Positions 1-9,117 of a stretch of 64,000 nucleotides of DNA are shown piece after piece. The stretch is from Flavobacterium daejeonense DSM 17708 (GTDB lineage Bacteria > Bacteroidota > Bacteroidia > Flavobacteriales > Flavobacteriaceae), in the NCBI RefSeq assembly GCF_000425425.1, contig NZ_AUDK01000001.1:248001-312000 (forward strand). The letters are read 5' to 3'. Position 1 is the first letter of the stretch, and each line of letters begins with the position of its first letter. The translations under genes were made by a program, and so were the position numbers. The notes beneath the pieces are model-generated. The model was not told where the DNA came from, did no database searches, and worked only from the letters and a program-made list of their open reading frames with translations.

Positions 1-1509
1 AGCAACGCAACTAAAAAAAGCCAAATCCCTACTCAGGAACAAGTGGGTGTTAAAAACTTAACTGATGAAATTGCACCGGTAAAAGCGCCTTTTGCTACCA
101 TCCGTTTTACAAAACCGGTTTTTCCTGATGCCAAAGTCATTTTAGATTTAACGGCAACAGCATTAAACACAAATCGTATTCAAAAAGCCATCGATGAACT
201 CAGCACTAAAGGAGGCGGAACGATTATTATACCCAACGGAATTTGGAAAACCGGCAGAATTCAACTCAAAGACAATATTAATCTGCATTTAGAAGATAAT
301 GCCCAATTAGTTTTTAGCGGTGAAATCAAAGATTTTCTTCCGGTAGTTTTCACCCGAATTGAAGGCATCGAAGTGATGTCGCTGGGTGCTTGCATTTATG
401 CCAATGGCGCAACTAATATTGCCATAACCGGAAACGGAAAACTTGTGGGTCCGCAAAAGGGTTCTATCCGAAATAACATTTTAACTAAAGATGTGATTGA
501 GAATGTGATTGATGCCAAAACTCCCGTAGCCGAACGCATTGTGGACGGAAGTAAACAAGACTGGATTTTTCCTCCCATGTTTATTTCGCCTGTCAACTGT
601 AAAAAAGTCTATATCGAAGGCGTGTCTTTGTCCAATACTGCTTTTTGGAACATTGTTCCCATTTATTGCGACAATGTGATTATTCGCGGGGTAACAGTAA
701 ACTCGGTTGGAACGCCTCGTGGCGACGGAATTGATATTGATTCCAGCAAAAATGTATTGATTGAATATTGCAACTTAAGTACCGGTGACGATTGTTTTAC
801 GATGAAAGCGGGCCGCGCAGAAGATGGAATCAGAGTGAACAAAGCAACCGAAAATGTAGTGGTACGCTATTGCCTGGCTCTCAAAGGCCACGGCGGAATT
901 ACCTGCGGAAGCGAAACTGCCGGAATGATTCGCAACCTTTATGTTCACGACTGTGTATTTATTGATTCGGGGGTGGGAATCCGCTTTAAAACCCGCAGAA
1001 ACCGTGGTGGCGGAGGCGAAAACCTGACTTACGAACGCATCCGAATGAATTTAGATCAAACAGCCATCAAATGGGATATGCTCGGTTCCTCGGGAAGTGT
1101 TGGCGATTTAGCCGACCGTTTGCCTGCCAGAGCCATCACTCCTTTGACTCCTAAATTTGAAAAAATTACCATTAAAGATATTATCATCGAAAATTGCAGC
1201 AATTTCATCAAAGTTTTCGGAATTCCGGAATCGCCGGTTAATCATTTAACTATTGAAAATGCAACCGTCAATTGTGGCGAATTATTTAATGCACATGATC
1301 TTCGCAACGCTGTTTTCAGAAATAGTACAATTACTTCCAAAGATTCGACCTTGTTTTTATTAGATTCAAAAAATGTATTGTTTGACCAAATTGATTTCCA
1401 AACCAAAAATCCGGTACAATTAGACATCAAAGGTTCGCTCTCCGATTCGATTATCGTTCGTTCCGGAAAGAACATCAAAAACACCAAATGGTTTGCCCAA
1501 AAACAATAA
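1..1509 (+). CDS. GH28 family polygalacturonase-like glycoside hydrolase (5' partial)
   Basis: This is a right-handed beta-helix enzyme expected to hydrolyse galacturonan or rhamnogalacturonan backbones in the periplasm or at the cell surface. The frame is open from base 1, so the start and signal peptide lie outside the window; the GTG at 43 is probably not the start. GH28 landmarks appear in order: a GDGIDID block, TGDDCFTMKAGR with the paired catalytic aspartates, GHGGITCGSE with the conserved His, and a GIRFKTRR block in place of the usual RIK. It converges on a rhamnosidase gene across a shared terminator and lies with a PL22 lyase and a SusCD pair, which fits pectin use. Family assignment is firm; endo versus exo action and the exact linkage cannot be read from the sequence. 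Confidence 0.85.
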   Translation, partial: SNATKKSQIPTQEQVGVKNLTDEIAPVKAPFATIRFTKPVFPDAKVILDLTATALNTNRIQKAIDELSTKGGGTIIIPNGIWKTGRIQLKDNINLHLEDNAQLVFSGEIKDFLPVVFTRIEGIEVMSLGACIYANGATNIAITGNGKLVGPQKGSIRNNILTKDVIENVIDAKTPVAERIVDGSKQDWIFPPMFISPVNCKKVYIEGVSLSNTAFWNIVPIYCDNVIIRGVTVNSVGTPRGDGIDIDSSKNVLIEYCNLSTGDDCFTMKAGRAEDGIRVNKATENVVVRYCLALKGHGGITCGSETAGMIRNLYVHDCVFIDSGVGIRFKTRRNRGGGGENLTYERIRMNLDQTAIKWDMLGSSGSVGDLADRLPARAITPLTPKFEKITIKDIIIENCSNFIKVFGIPESPVNHLTIENATVNCGELFNAHDLRNAVFRNSTITSKDSTLFLLDSKNVLFDQIDFQTKNPVQLDIKGSLSDSIIVRSGKNIKNTKWFAQKQ

Positions 1510-1510
1510 A

Positions 1511-1546
1511 AAAATCCCGGGAGTCCAAAATTCCCGGGATTTTTTT
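1511..1546. terminator. Bidirectional terminator between GH28 and GH106 genes
   Basis: An 11-bp GC-rich inverted repeat (arms AAATCCCGGGA and TCCCGGGATTT, about 10 bases apart) is flanked by A and T runs on both sides, so it can end transcription of both converging genes. Confidence 0.8.
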
Positions 1547-1563
1547 ATCAAATTAAACGACCA

Positions 1564-4287
1564 TTATTTCATTTGATTTTTCAAAGGAGTGATAGTCACT
1601 GGTCCTAACAAACCAGACGGCATTGGCGCCCATTTTGTCGCATCAAATTTATTATAATCCTTATCCACCATATTGATTTCATAGAAAATTTTCCATTCTT
1701 TTCCTTTCATTTCTAAATCACGAACGCGGTTAGCCGAAAGATTCGTCACTTCAATTTTCAATTCGTTTTTCTCTTTCTTTAGTTGTCCCAAATTGATTTG
1801 AAAAGGAACTGACCAAGTCGCTCCAATGTATTTTCCATTCAACCAAATTTTAGCACTTTCTCTCACATCACCTAAATTCAACTGCCAGTTATCGGCAGCG
1901 ATTTTTGGAGCATCAAATTGCAAGGTATAAGCTGCTGTTCCTGAAAAAGCTTCAGCATCTGCACTAATTTTAGTCCAGGATTCTAAAGAATTTACTTTAG
2001 CCGGAGCAGGTAATTTTGGCCCGCCTTTTTCAAAAGCAATTTGCCAGTCTCCTTTTAAAGCGATTGGCTCTGCCAAACTATCATAATATTGCCAAGGTTT
2101 TTCTGAAGCGGTATTTTCAGTTTTCAACAACAATGATTTTCCGGATTCTATACGAAGTTTTACCAAAGTAGTCTGTCCATTTTTTTGAACCATCGCATTA
2201 CCCACATTTCGAGTCAACGGATCTAAAATCAGCACTTCTTTATTGGCAATTGCCAAAGGAATATAACCTTCAATTACTTTAGAAGTATGATTTACCAAAT
2301 AATAAATCTTTTCTCCGTTCAAATCTCTTCTGATAAATTTCAATCCGGTTTTTACCAAAGTTTCCGGCTGTTCCTTAGCCTCTGATAAAGCTGCAAATAA
2401 ATCATTTACTGGATTTACCAAAGTTTTATTGGAAGCAATCAAAGCTTCCATTTTTTGATTTTGATTTTCATAATCTTTCAATCCCGGAACAGATTTTGGC
2501 AAACCTTCAAAAATTATAGCAGCTCCATCTTTTTTCAAAGCAATCAGTTTTTCTAAAGTAGCCAATGGCATTTTATCACAATTTGGCACTACCAATGATT
2601 TGTAACTACCGCCCGGCAAAACAACTAATCCGTTTTCAACCTTTGCCTGAGCAATAAAATTATCCGATACAAAATCGACTCCGTAACCGTTTTCCATCAG
2701 TTTTTTAGTCGTTTCATAAAAAGGAGTTCCGTGCAACCATTCTTTCAAAGAGTGAATTTTAAACTGAAAAAACAAATTTCCTTCTAAAGTTTTCCCCCAG
2801 GTGTCGTAAACAGGATAATACAACAGCGTTTCATTGTCCGGTTTTCCTGCCTGCAACAGCGATTGACAATTAGCAATATAATCGAATAATCCCGGAGCAT
2901 CTTCCCAAATCGAATTATTAACATTAAAATTTACCGAAGCATAAAATTTCCAACCCGGCCATTCGGCTCTTTTAGGTGAATAGGTAGAACCATGTAAGAA
3001 CACATGATTGATTCCGTTAAGCATTAAATCCTCAACCTCCGGTTTACATTGCGACAAAGCCGTTTTAAAATGATCTCTTAACCAGGTAAATGTTTCCGAG
3101 GAAGTCAACGGTTTTCCGGCAATATGTGCAGCCGAAGAAGAAAATTTCAACATTACCGGATCGGCATCTCCTTCGCGGATATCTTCTTTTTCACGTCGGA
3201 AACCCGGAATATCATAAGGCATCGAACCAAAAGTTTCACATTCCGGAATATCCGCTGAGGCATACAAATCAATCAGATTTCCCGGAGAACCATGCGCCTG
3301 CAACTTGGTTTTAAACTGTTTAGCGTTGGCCCATTGCGTCCACGGAATATCAAATTTGTTTAATAATAAATCCGAAATGGTTTCGCGATAATCGCTTTTT
3401 ACACGATTGCCAATTTCAGTATCTTCCTTACTCAACAATTGCGGCAGGTATTTTTTCAAATCATAACCGCGACGTTTTTCAAATTCCTGTAAAAATTTAG
3501 GCGTAAAATCGGTTCCGTAAACTTCGTAACTATCATTAAAAATTGCTCTTAATTTCCCTTCTAAACCTGTCAAAGCCTTATCAAAAGGAACCACATACGC
3601 ATTTAGCGCTTCCTGAGAATAATGATCCAAAGTATAACCTTTTCCTCCCGGTGCTGCTCGTTTTACCTGTTGCCCTGTTTTCCCTTCAAAAACGGCATAC
3701 AGCGTAAAATTAGTTTTCTTAGCTTTCCAATCTAAGCGATCGCCTTTTAACTGGCTCGTCAAATCCTGATAAGAACCATCGGCGCCATAAGCCACAACGG
3801 CCAATAATTTCCCCGGGATTTTTTCTTTTGCCGCATCGGTTTTGATTTCTTTGTTGAATTGTTCGTTTTTTTGAATTTCATATTTTTCAACAATTAGCTT
3901 TGTTGCTGCATTTTCTACCGAGACCTGTGACCCTCCGTAAGGCCAGCCTGTTCCCAGTACCATATCGACCTGCATTCCTAAACTGTCGGCTGTTTTTACG
4001 GTATAAGTCAACATCTCCATGTATTTTGGAGACAAATAATCGATAAAGTTTTTCTCCTCACCTTTTACCCCATAAATCGGAGTGATTTCCACCCCGCCAA
4101 TTCCTACTTTTTGAAAATCGATTAAACTGGATTTTAAATTAGGTTTGTCAACGGCATTTCCCATCCACCACCAGCGCGCCCAGGGCTTATTGACATTTTT
4201 AATTTCCGGCCAGGAACTTTGCCCTGAAGCATTTAAAGAGAATAGCATTCCCAGAAAAACCGGAAAGCAATGGTATTTTATTTTCAT
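1564..4287 (-). CDS. GH106-type alpha-L-rhamnosidase
   Basis: A secreted 907-residue glycoside hydrolase predicted to remove L-rhamnose from rhamnogalacturonan side chains or oligosaccharides. The N-terminus is a type I signal peptide ending near ASGQ. The signature PWARWWWMGNAVDKPN (about 35-50), GIGGVEITPIYG (about 62-73), GTGWPYGG (about 112-119) and SSETFTW (396-402) are those of the large rhamnosidase family GH106. The last ~130 residues (LNLGDVRESAKIWLNGKYIGATW region) look like a galactose-binding jelly roll that ends the family. The gene stands alone between a terminator and the next minus-strand gene, within the pectin locus. It could be a GH106 member with another specificity; residue-level catalytic assignment was not attempted. 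Confidence 0.78.
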   Translation of the reverse strand: MKIKYHCFPVFLGMLFSLNASGQSSWPEIKNVNKPWARWWWMGNAVDKPNLKSSLIDFQKVGIGGVEITPIYGVKGEEKNFIDYLSPKYMEMLTYTVKTADSLGMQVDMVLGTGWPYGGSQVSVENAATKLIVEKYEIQKNEQFNKEIKTDAAKEKIPGKLLAVVAYGADGSYQDLTSQLKGDRLDWKAKKTNFTLYAVFEGKTGQQVKRAAPGGKGYTLDHYSQEALNAYVVPFDKALTGLEGKLRAIFNDSYEVYGTDFTPKFLQEFEKRRGYDLKKYLPQLLSKEDTEIGNRVKSDYRETISDLLLNKFDIPWTQWANAKQFKTKLQAHGSPGNLIDLYASADIPECETFGSMPYDIPGFRREKEDIREGDADPVMLKFSSSAAHIAGKPLTSSETFTWLRDHFKTALSQCKPEVEDLMLNGINHVFLHGSTYSPKRAEWPGWKFYASVNFNVNNSIWEDAPGLFDYIANCQSLLQAGKPDNETLLYYPVYDTWGKTLEGNLFFQFKIHSLKEWLHGTPFYETTKKLMENGYGVDFVSDNFIAQAKVENGLVVLPGGSYKSLVVPNCDKMPLATLEKLIALKKDGAAIIFEGLPKSVPGLKDYENQNQKMEALIASNKTLVNPVNDLFAALSEAKEQPETLVKTGLKFIRRDLNGEKIYYLVNHTSKVIEGYIPLAIANKEVLILDPLTRNVGNAMVQKNGQTTLVKLRIESGKSLLLKTENTASEKPWQYYDSLAEPIALKGDWQIAFEKGGPKLPAPAKVNSLESWTKISADAEAFSGTAAYTLQFDAPKIAADNWQLNLGDVRESAKIWLNGKYIGATWSVPFQINLGQLKKEKNELKIEVTNLSANRVRDLEMKGKEWKIFYEINMVDKDYNKFDATKWAPMPSGLLGPVTITPLKNQMK

Positions 4288-4439
4288 GTATTGTTGATTA
4301 AAATTAGCTAAGTTGAAATAAATAAACAGATACTTCTTTTTAAATAAAGCCCCTAAAATTAGTGAACTCTAATTTTTATTGCATCCTGCTCCGTCCTGCC
4401 CACAACAACAATACCAAATTCAGTATTTAGCTGCTTATA

Positions 4440-5687
4440 TTAATTTTTATGAATTTCAACAGCATAAATTTGAGTAGTACCTTCAAAATTGGCTCTGAAA
4501 ATGATATACTTTCCGTCCGGCGAAAAATGAACATTTGGTTCTAAATGGTAATCGTGATTTTTCATGTTTACCAATTTTTCTGAAACCAAACTATCTCCTT
4601 TAGGTACAAAATGATACAACCACATCCCGTCTTTGGCATGAGCTACCTGACCAGCATCACCTCCATCACCTGCAAAGGATTTCATATCCGGTGCAATATT
4701 ATAATGTATCGACCATTCGTCTCTTTTTAAGGCATATCTGGTTTCGATACCCGTTTCCAGATTTTTCCCCGCTAAATAAAACGTTTCACTACGAGGAATT
4801 TGCAAATCAAACCAAATCGTTTTTCCATCGGGACTAAAAAATTCATGACCAGCAATTTCTCTTTCTACGGTTCTTTTATGAATCAAAGTTGGTTTTGGAT
4901 TTCGAATATCAATATTCCAAATACGATCTACTTTATGCCAGGGTCCTTCATGACAATACATAAATAAATTTGAATCAACAGGCGAAAATTGTTCGTGATT
5001 CAACCAGGCGTTTTCAGAGTATAATTGCGTCAATTTTCCCGTTGCAACATCAACTGTGATTAATGTTCGTTTCAACTTTGCTTCATAAATTTTATTGAAA
5101 TAATCACTTTTTTGCGGATTATTTCTAAAAATCTCCCGCTCCTCATTAGAAGATAAAACACCTCCCAAAAGTGTTTCATCCGCATTTAAAGTCGCTACCG
5201 AACCCGGAACTCCTTCAGGAAATTTAAACACAAACTCAGTTTTATGCGTATCAATATGAGTCGAAAAAATACTGTCTTTCATTCTGTAAAACACTTTTCG
5301 GGTTTTTCGCCCAAGAATTTCCCCTCCTTTACTCCCAGATTTATCGGTTATTTGAATGATTTTCTTTGAAGCTAAATCAATCGAAAAAAGCTGAATCCCA
5401 TTTTTAGTACTTCCATAAAACAACATCAGCCAACTTTTGCCATCCGCCGATTTCACAAAAGGATTATTATGAAAATAAAAACTGGAATTAGTTCCTTCTC
5501 TTTGGACTAATTTTTCCACCTTATGTCCCGTTTCGTCATCAACCCAAAGTCCTAAAAACGAACTTTCTTTAGAGGTTTTCATCACAGGAATCGTCTTTTT
5601 TGGAATTTCAACACTCAAATTTGACTGGGCTTTAGAAGAAAAAAACACCACAAGAAACCCAAAAAGCAAATAAATTGATTTATTCAT
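4440..5687 (-). CDS. Oligogalacturonate lyase (PL22-like)
   Basis: A periplasmic seven-bladed beta-propeller lyase expected to split unsaturated digalacturonate from pectin breakdown into monomers feeding the ketodeoxyuronate route. I chose the ATG at 5687 because it opens a clear signal peptide (MNKSIYLLFGFLVVFF, cleavage near SKAQ); the frame stays open 38 codons further upstream but that part is an unconvincing, very AT-rich extension. Propeller-type repeats recur (ADGKSWLMLFYGS, SPDGKTIWFDLQIP, SPDGKYIIFRANFEG), and the histidine-rich stretches HEQFSP, IAGHEFFSPDG and HDYHLEPNVHFSPDG resemble the metal-binding core of this family. It lies back to back with susC, 273 bp apart, so both probably share one regulatory region. 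Confidence 0.8.
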   Translation of the reverse strand: MNKSIYLLFGFLVVFFSSKAQSNLSVEIPKKTIPVMKTSKESSFLGLWVDDETGHKVEKLVQREGTNSSFYFHNNPFVKSADGKSWLMLFYGSTKNGIQLFSIDLASKKIIQITDKSGSKGGEILGRKTRKVFYRMKDSIFSTHIDTHKTEFVFKFPEGVPGSVATLNADETLLGGVLSSNEEREIFRNNPQKSDYFNKIYEAKLKRTLITVDVATGKLTQLYSENAWLNHEQFSPVDSNLFMYCHEGPWHKVDRIWNIDIRNPKPTLIHKRTVEREIAGHEFFSPDGKTIWFDLQIPRSETFYLAGKNLETGIETRYALKRDEWSIHYNIAPDMKSFAGDGGDAGQVAHAKDGMWLYHFVPKGDSLVSEKLVNMKNHDYHLEPNVHFSPDGKYIIFRANFEGTTQIYAVEIHKN

Positions 5688-5897
5688 AATATTTTTATTT
5701 ATTTTTTTTAATAAGAATAAAAATAATTCATTTTTTTTAATAAAAACAACAGAAAAACAATAATTCATTAAAATTAAATACACAAACAGTCTATTTAACA
5801 TTATAATTACTCAAATCAAACCCAAAACAAAAACAAATCAAAGACCTGAAAAACAACAACTTACAAAAAATAAAAAACCAACTACAGCACAGTAAAG

Positions 5898-5912
5898 GAC
5901 AGTTAGACTGTC
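5898..5912. promoter_or_regulatory. Perfect 15-bp palindrome upstream of susC
   Basis: GACAGT-TAG-ACTGTC is a perfect inverted repeat ending 8 bases before the -7 box of the susC promoter, at the position of the -33 region. A related half-site (CAGTCT) sits at about 5787-5792 on the lyase side. It is a plausible operator; no regulator gene is visible nearby. Confidence 0.5.
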
Positions 5913-5920
5913 TTAATCAT

Positions 5921-5928
5921 TAAATTTG
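5921..5928 (+). promoter_or_regulatory. Bacteroidetes -7 box of susC
   Basis: TAAATTTG matches TAnnTTTG exactly and lies 33 bases before the susC ATG. No clear TTG is present at -33; the palindrome occupies that position, as would be expected for an activated promoter. Confidence 0.5.
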
Positions 5929-5960
5929 GGTTAATTTTTTAACCTTAATCACAACTAATT

Positions 5961-8900
5961 ATGAAAAAAAAAGTTAACCACTTTTTGTGCTTAGTTCTGA
6001 CCTTATCTATAAGCGTCTTATCTTATGCTCAAGAAAAAGTTATTAAAGGAAAAGTAAGTGACGAATCAGGACTACCAATCCCCGGAGCTTCTTTACTTAT
6101 TAAAGGGACCACCAAAGGAAACACCACCGACATGGAAGGAAATTATTCGATTTCCGCCAAATCGGGAGACATTATCATTTTTTCCTACTTAGGCTACACT
6201 TCAATCGAACAAAAAGTAGGTTCCGCCAGTACTTACAACATTTCTTTACAACCCAGCAAATCAGAACTTGAAGAAGTTGTCGTAGTAGGATACGGAACAC
6301 AAAAGAAAAAATTAGCAACAGGTTCCATGTCGTCAATCAAAACAGAAAACTTTACAGAAAGACCTATCTCAAGAGTAGATCAAGGACTCGTAGGTCAAAT
6401 TGCAGGTGTAAGAGTTAAACAAACATCCGGACTACCAGGACAACCATTTAGTATTAACATCCGTGGTACAGGTTCTATTTCTGCCGGTAACGAACCATTA
6501 TATGTAATTGACGGCTTTCCTATCCATACCGAGGGAACAAGCAGTAGTGGAGGCTTTTCAAACGGAAGTCCGTTAGACAACATGAACCCTAATGATATTG
6601 CCTCAATTGAAGTTTTAAAAGATGCAGCTGCAGCTGCAATTTATGGTTCCAGAGCATCTAACGGAGTTGTCTTAATTACCACAAAAAAAGGTAAAGCAGG
6701 CAAACCTAAATTTACTTTTAACACCTATTCCGGAATTTCAAAAGAAGTAAAAAGAGTAGATATGCTTAATGCTGAACAATGGATAGACCGAGCCAAAATT
6801 ATGATTGACTATCAATGGGTTAACTCCGGAATCGTTGGTGCATCAGCCAATCAAACGGTAGACGAAAGAAGAACAACTTATAATGCCGGTAATGCTGCCA
6901 GTGCTGCTGATCTTGGACCTACTGAATTCAACACCAGCTACATGTATGATCCAAGATGGGACGAACCAGGACATCCGGGATTAGATTATATCAATTGGCA
7001 GGATGTTATTTTCCGCACAGGAATGTTTAACAATTACCAACTTTCTGCTTCTGGAGCAACAGAAATGGTTAATTATTATGTATCGGGTAATTACCAAAAA
7101 AACAAAGGGTACATAATAGGAACTGATTACAGTTTATATTCTGCAAGAGCAAATGTAGATGTAAAATTTTCAGACCATTTAAAAATGGGAATAAACATCG
7201 CTCCTTCTTACTCTATAAAAAATGACCCAGGGGTTGAAGGAAAAGACAGTACTATACATAAGGCCTTGGGCGCAACTCCGGTTTTTGAAAGCTCTCCAAA
7301 TGCTGAAGGTGAAAAATACACTACCCGATATGCCTGGGGTAGCAGCACCACAAGTATGTTACCCCTTTTACAAAGAACAGGAAGAAATTCGATGTTTAGA
7401 AACATGTTATCTGGTTACATTGACTATGAAATCATAAGCAACTTACATGCTAAAAGTACCATTAACTTTGACAATGCCGACAATACTTTTGAAGGATACA
7501 CTCCAAATGATGTTTTAGCAAGTATCAGAGGAAGTTATAACACCTACAGAAGACAAAACATTGTAAACGAAAACACCTTAACTTACAGCGGTACAATCAA
7601 AGACAATCACAATTTTACTTTACTTGCCGGACAATCATATAATTCATATCAAATTACAAAATCAAGCCTTTCATCTGGCAACCTATACAATAGTTTCACC
7701 ATTGAGACTCTTCCTTCAGGTTCAACAGGAAGTACCAATTCCGAAAAAAATGTTCAAATCTCATATTTCGGAAGACTACAATATGACTTCAAAGAGAAAT
7801 ACATTCTTTCTGCCAGCATCAGACGTGATGGATCTTCAAAATTTGGATTCGAACAAAGATGGGGAACTTTCCCTTCTCTATCTTTAGGCTGGATTGTTAC
7901 AGAAGAGAATTTTATGAAAAACATAGACTGGCTTAGCTCATTAAAACTAAGAGCCAGTTCCGGATTAAACGGAAACAACAATATTGGTAACTATGCCGCA
8001 TTTTCCACATTAGGCTCTTACAATTATGCTCTAGGCGGAGGGACTGGTTTAGGTCAAGGAGTTTCAAGTATCCCAAACCCTTATTTGCACTGGGAAAAAT
8101 CAAGATCTAATGATTTCGGTTTTGACTTTGGCTTATTAAAAGGCAAAATATCCGGAACCTTTGATTATTACACTAAAACAAATAGTGATTTATTATTAAA
8201 CGTACCTATTTTAGCCGCATCAGGTTTTACCAGCTTCTTAACCAATGTTGGAAAAGTACGAAACAATGGATGGGAATTCGAACTAAACACAACAAATATT
8301 ACCACTAAAGATTTCCAATGGAGAACATCAGCTAATATTAGCTACAACACTAACAAAGTATTAGCATTAGGACAAGATCAGGACAAAATTGAAATCGATT
8401 CAGAGTACGGTGCTGGTGTTCCTTTTTACAAATTAGAAGTTGGAAAACCAATGTACACCATCTTTGCCATCAAACAAGATGGAGTTATTACTCAGGAAGA
8501 CATTGATAACGGCGGAACTACCTGGGGAGGGAATCCTCTTGTATTAGGAGACCCAAAATATGTAGATCAAAACGGAGATAAAAAAATCACCACAGAAGAC
8601 AGGGTTGATGTTGGAAATCCAAATCCAAAATACATTTGGGGTATCACCAATACCTTTAAATACAAAGATTTTGATTTAAACATCTTAGTACAAGGTCAAA
8701 ATGGCGGTTATATTTACAGCTTATTAAGCCGCGGAATCAACCGTACAGGCCAAGGAGCTGTCGAGAATACACTTGATGTTAATCCAGCAACCAGAGGAAA
8801 CTGGAAAACCACTTTTGGTTTTGTTCCAAATACCGATTGGCTATACAAATCAGATTACATCAGCATTAGAAACATCACTTTAGGATATAATCTTTCAAAT

Positions 8901-9110
8901 GCTTTAAAATCCCTAAGCAGAATTGACAATGCCCGAATTTATCTAAGTGCCGAAAACTGGTTCTACAAAGACAAATACAAAGGAGGATTCAACCCTGAAG
9001 CCACAAATACCTCAGGTAGCAGCAACAGCAGCTTCCCTGTTCCGGCGGATTACGGTGGAGCTCCAATGGCCAAATCACTTGTTTTAGGACTTAATATTAA
9101 TTTTAACTAA
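5961..9110 (+). CDS. SusC/RagA-type TonB-linked outer-membrane transporter
   Basis: Outer-membrane importer for oligosaccharides, working with the SusD lipoprotein encoded 7 bp downstream. Order of parts: signal peptide (1-23, ending SYAQ), a carboxypeptidase-D-like regulatory domain (about 27-100, GKVSDESGLPIPGASLLIKG start), the SusC link motif EEVVVVGYG (104-112), a plug domain (about 115-235, with VGQIAGVRV, NIRGTGSI, YVIDGFPI and GSRASNGVVLITTKKG), then a beta-barrel ending in LVLGLNINFN. The length of 1049 is typical. The surrounding GH28, GH106 and PL22 enzymes argue for pectin-derived oligosaccharides as substrate; this is inferred from context. Confidence 0.93.
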   Translation: MKKKVNHFLCLVLTLSISVLSYAQEKVIKGKVSDESGLPIPGASLLIKGTTKGNTTDMEGNYSISAKSGDIIIFSYLGYTSIEQKVGSASTYNISLQPSKSELEEVVVVGYGTQKKKLATGSMSSIKTENFTERPISRVDQGLVGQIAGVRVKQTSGLPGQPFSINIRGTGSISAGNEPLYVIDGFPIHTEGTSSSGGFSNGSPLDNMNPNDIASIEVLKDAAAAAIYGSRASNGVVLITTKKGKAGKPKFTFNTYSGISKEVKRVDMLNAEQWIDRAKIMIDYQWVNSGIVGASANQTVDERRTTYNAGNAASAADLGPTEFNTSYMYDPRWDEPGHPGLDYINWQDVIFRTGMFNNYQLSASGATEMVNYYVSGNYQKNKGYIIGTDYSLYSARANVDVKFSDHLKMGINIAPSYSIKNDPGVEGKDSTIHKALGATPVFESSPNAEGEKYTTRYAWGSSTTSMLPLLQRTGRNSMFRNMLSGYIDYEIISNLHAKSTINFDNADNTFEGYTPNDVLASIRGSYNTYRRQNIVNENTLTYSGTIKDNHNFTLLAGQSYNSYQITKSSLSSGNLYNSFTIETLPSGSTGSTNSEKNVQISYFGRLQYDFKEKYILSASIRRDGSSKFGFEQRWGTFPSLSLGWIVTEENFMKNIDWLSSLKLRASSGLNGNNNIGNYAAFSTLGSYNYALGGGTGLGQGVSSIPNPYLHWEKSRSNDFGFDFGLLKGKISGTFDYYTKTNSDLLLNVPILAASGFTSFLTNVGKVRNNGWEFELNTTNITTKDFQWRTSANISYNTNKVLALGQDQDKIEIDSEYGAGVPFYKLEVGKPMYTIFAIKQDGVITQEDIDNGGTTWGGNPLVLGDPKYVDQNGDKKITTEDRVDVGNPNPKYIWGITNTFKYKDFDLNILVQGQNGGYIYSLLSRGINRTGQGAVENTLDVNPATRGNWKTTFGFVPNTDWLYKSDYISIRNITLGYNLSNALKSLSRIDNARIYLSAENWFYKDKYKGGFNPEATNTSGSSNSSFPVPADYGGAPMAKSLVLGLNINFN

Positions 9111-9117
9111 ACCAAAA

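Noticed and set aside
5688..5801. N-terminal extension of the oligogalacturonate lyase
   Set aside because: The signal peptide begins at the ATG at 5687; the extension would bury it and is coded by A/T-only sequence.
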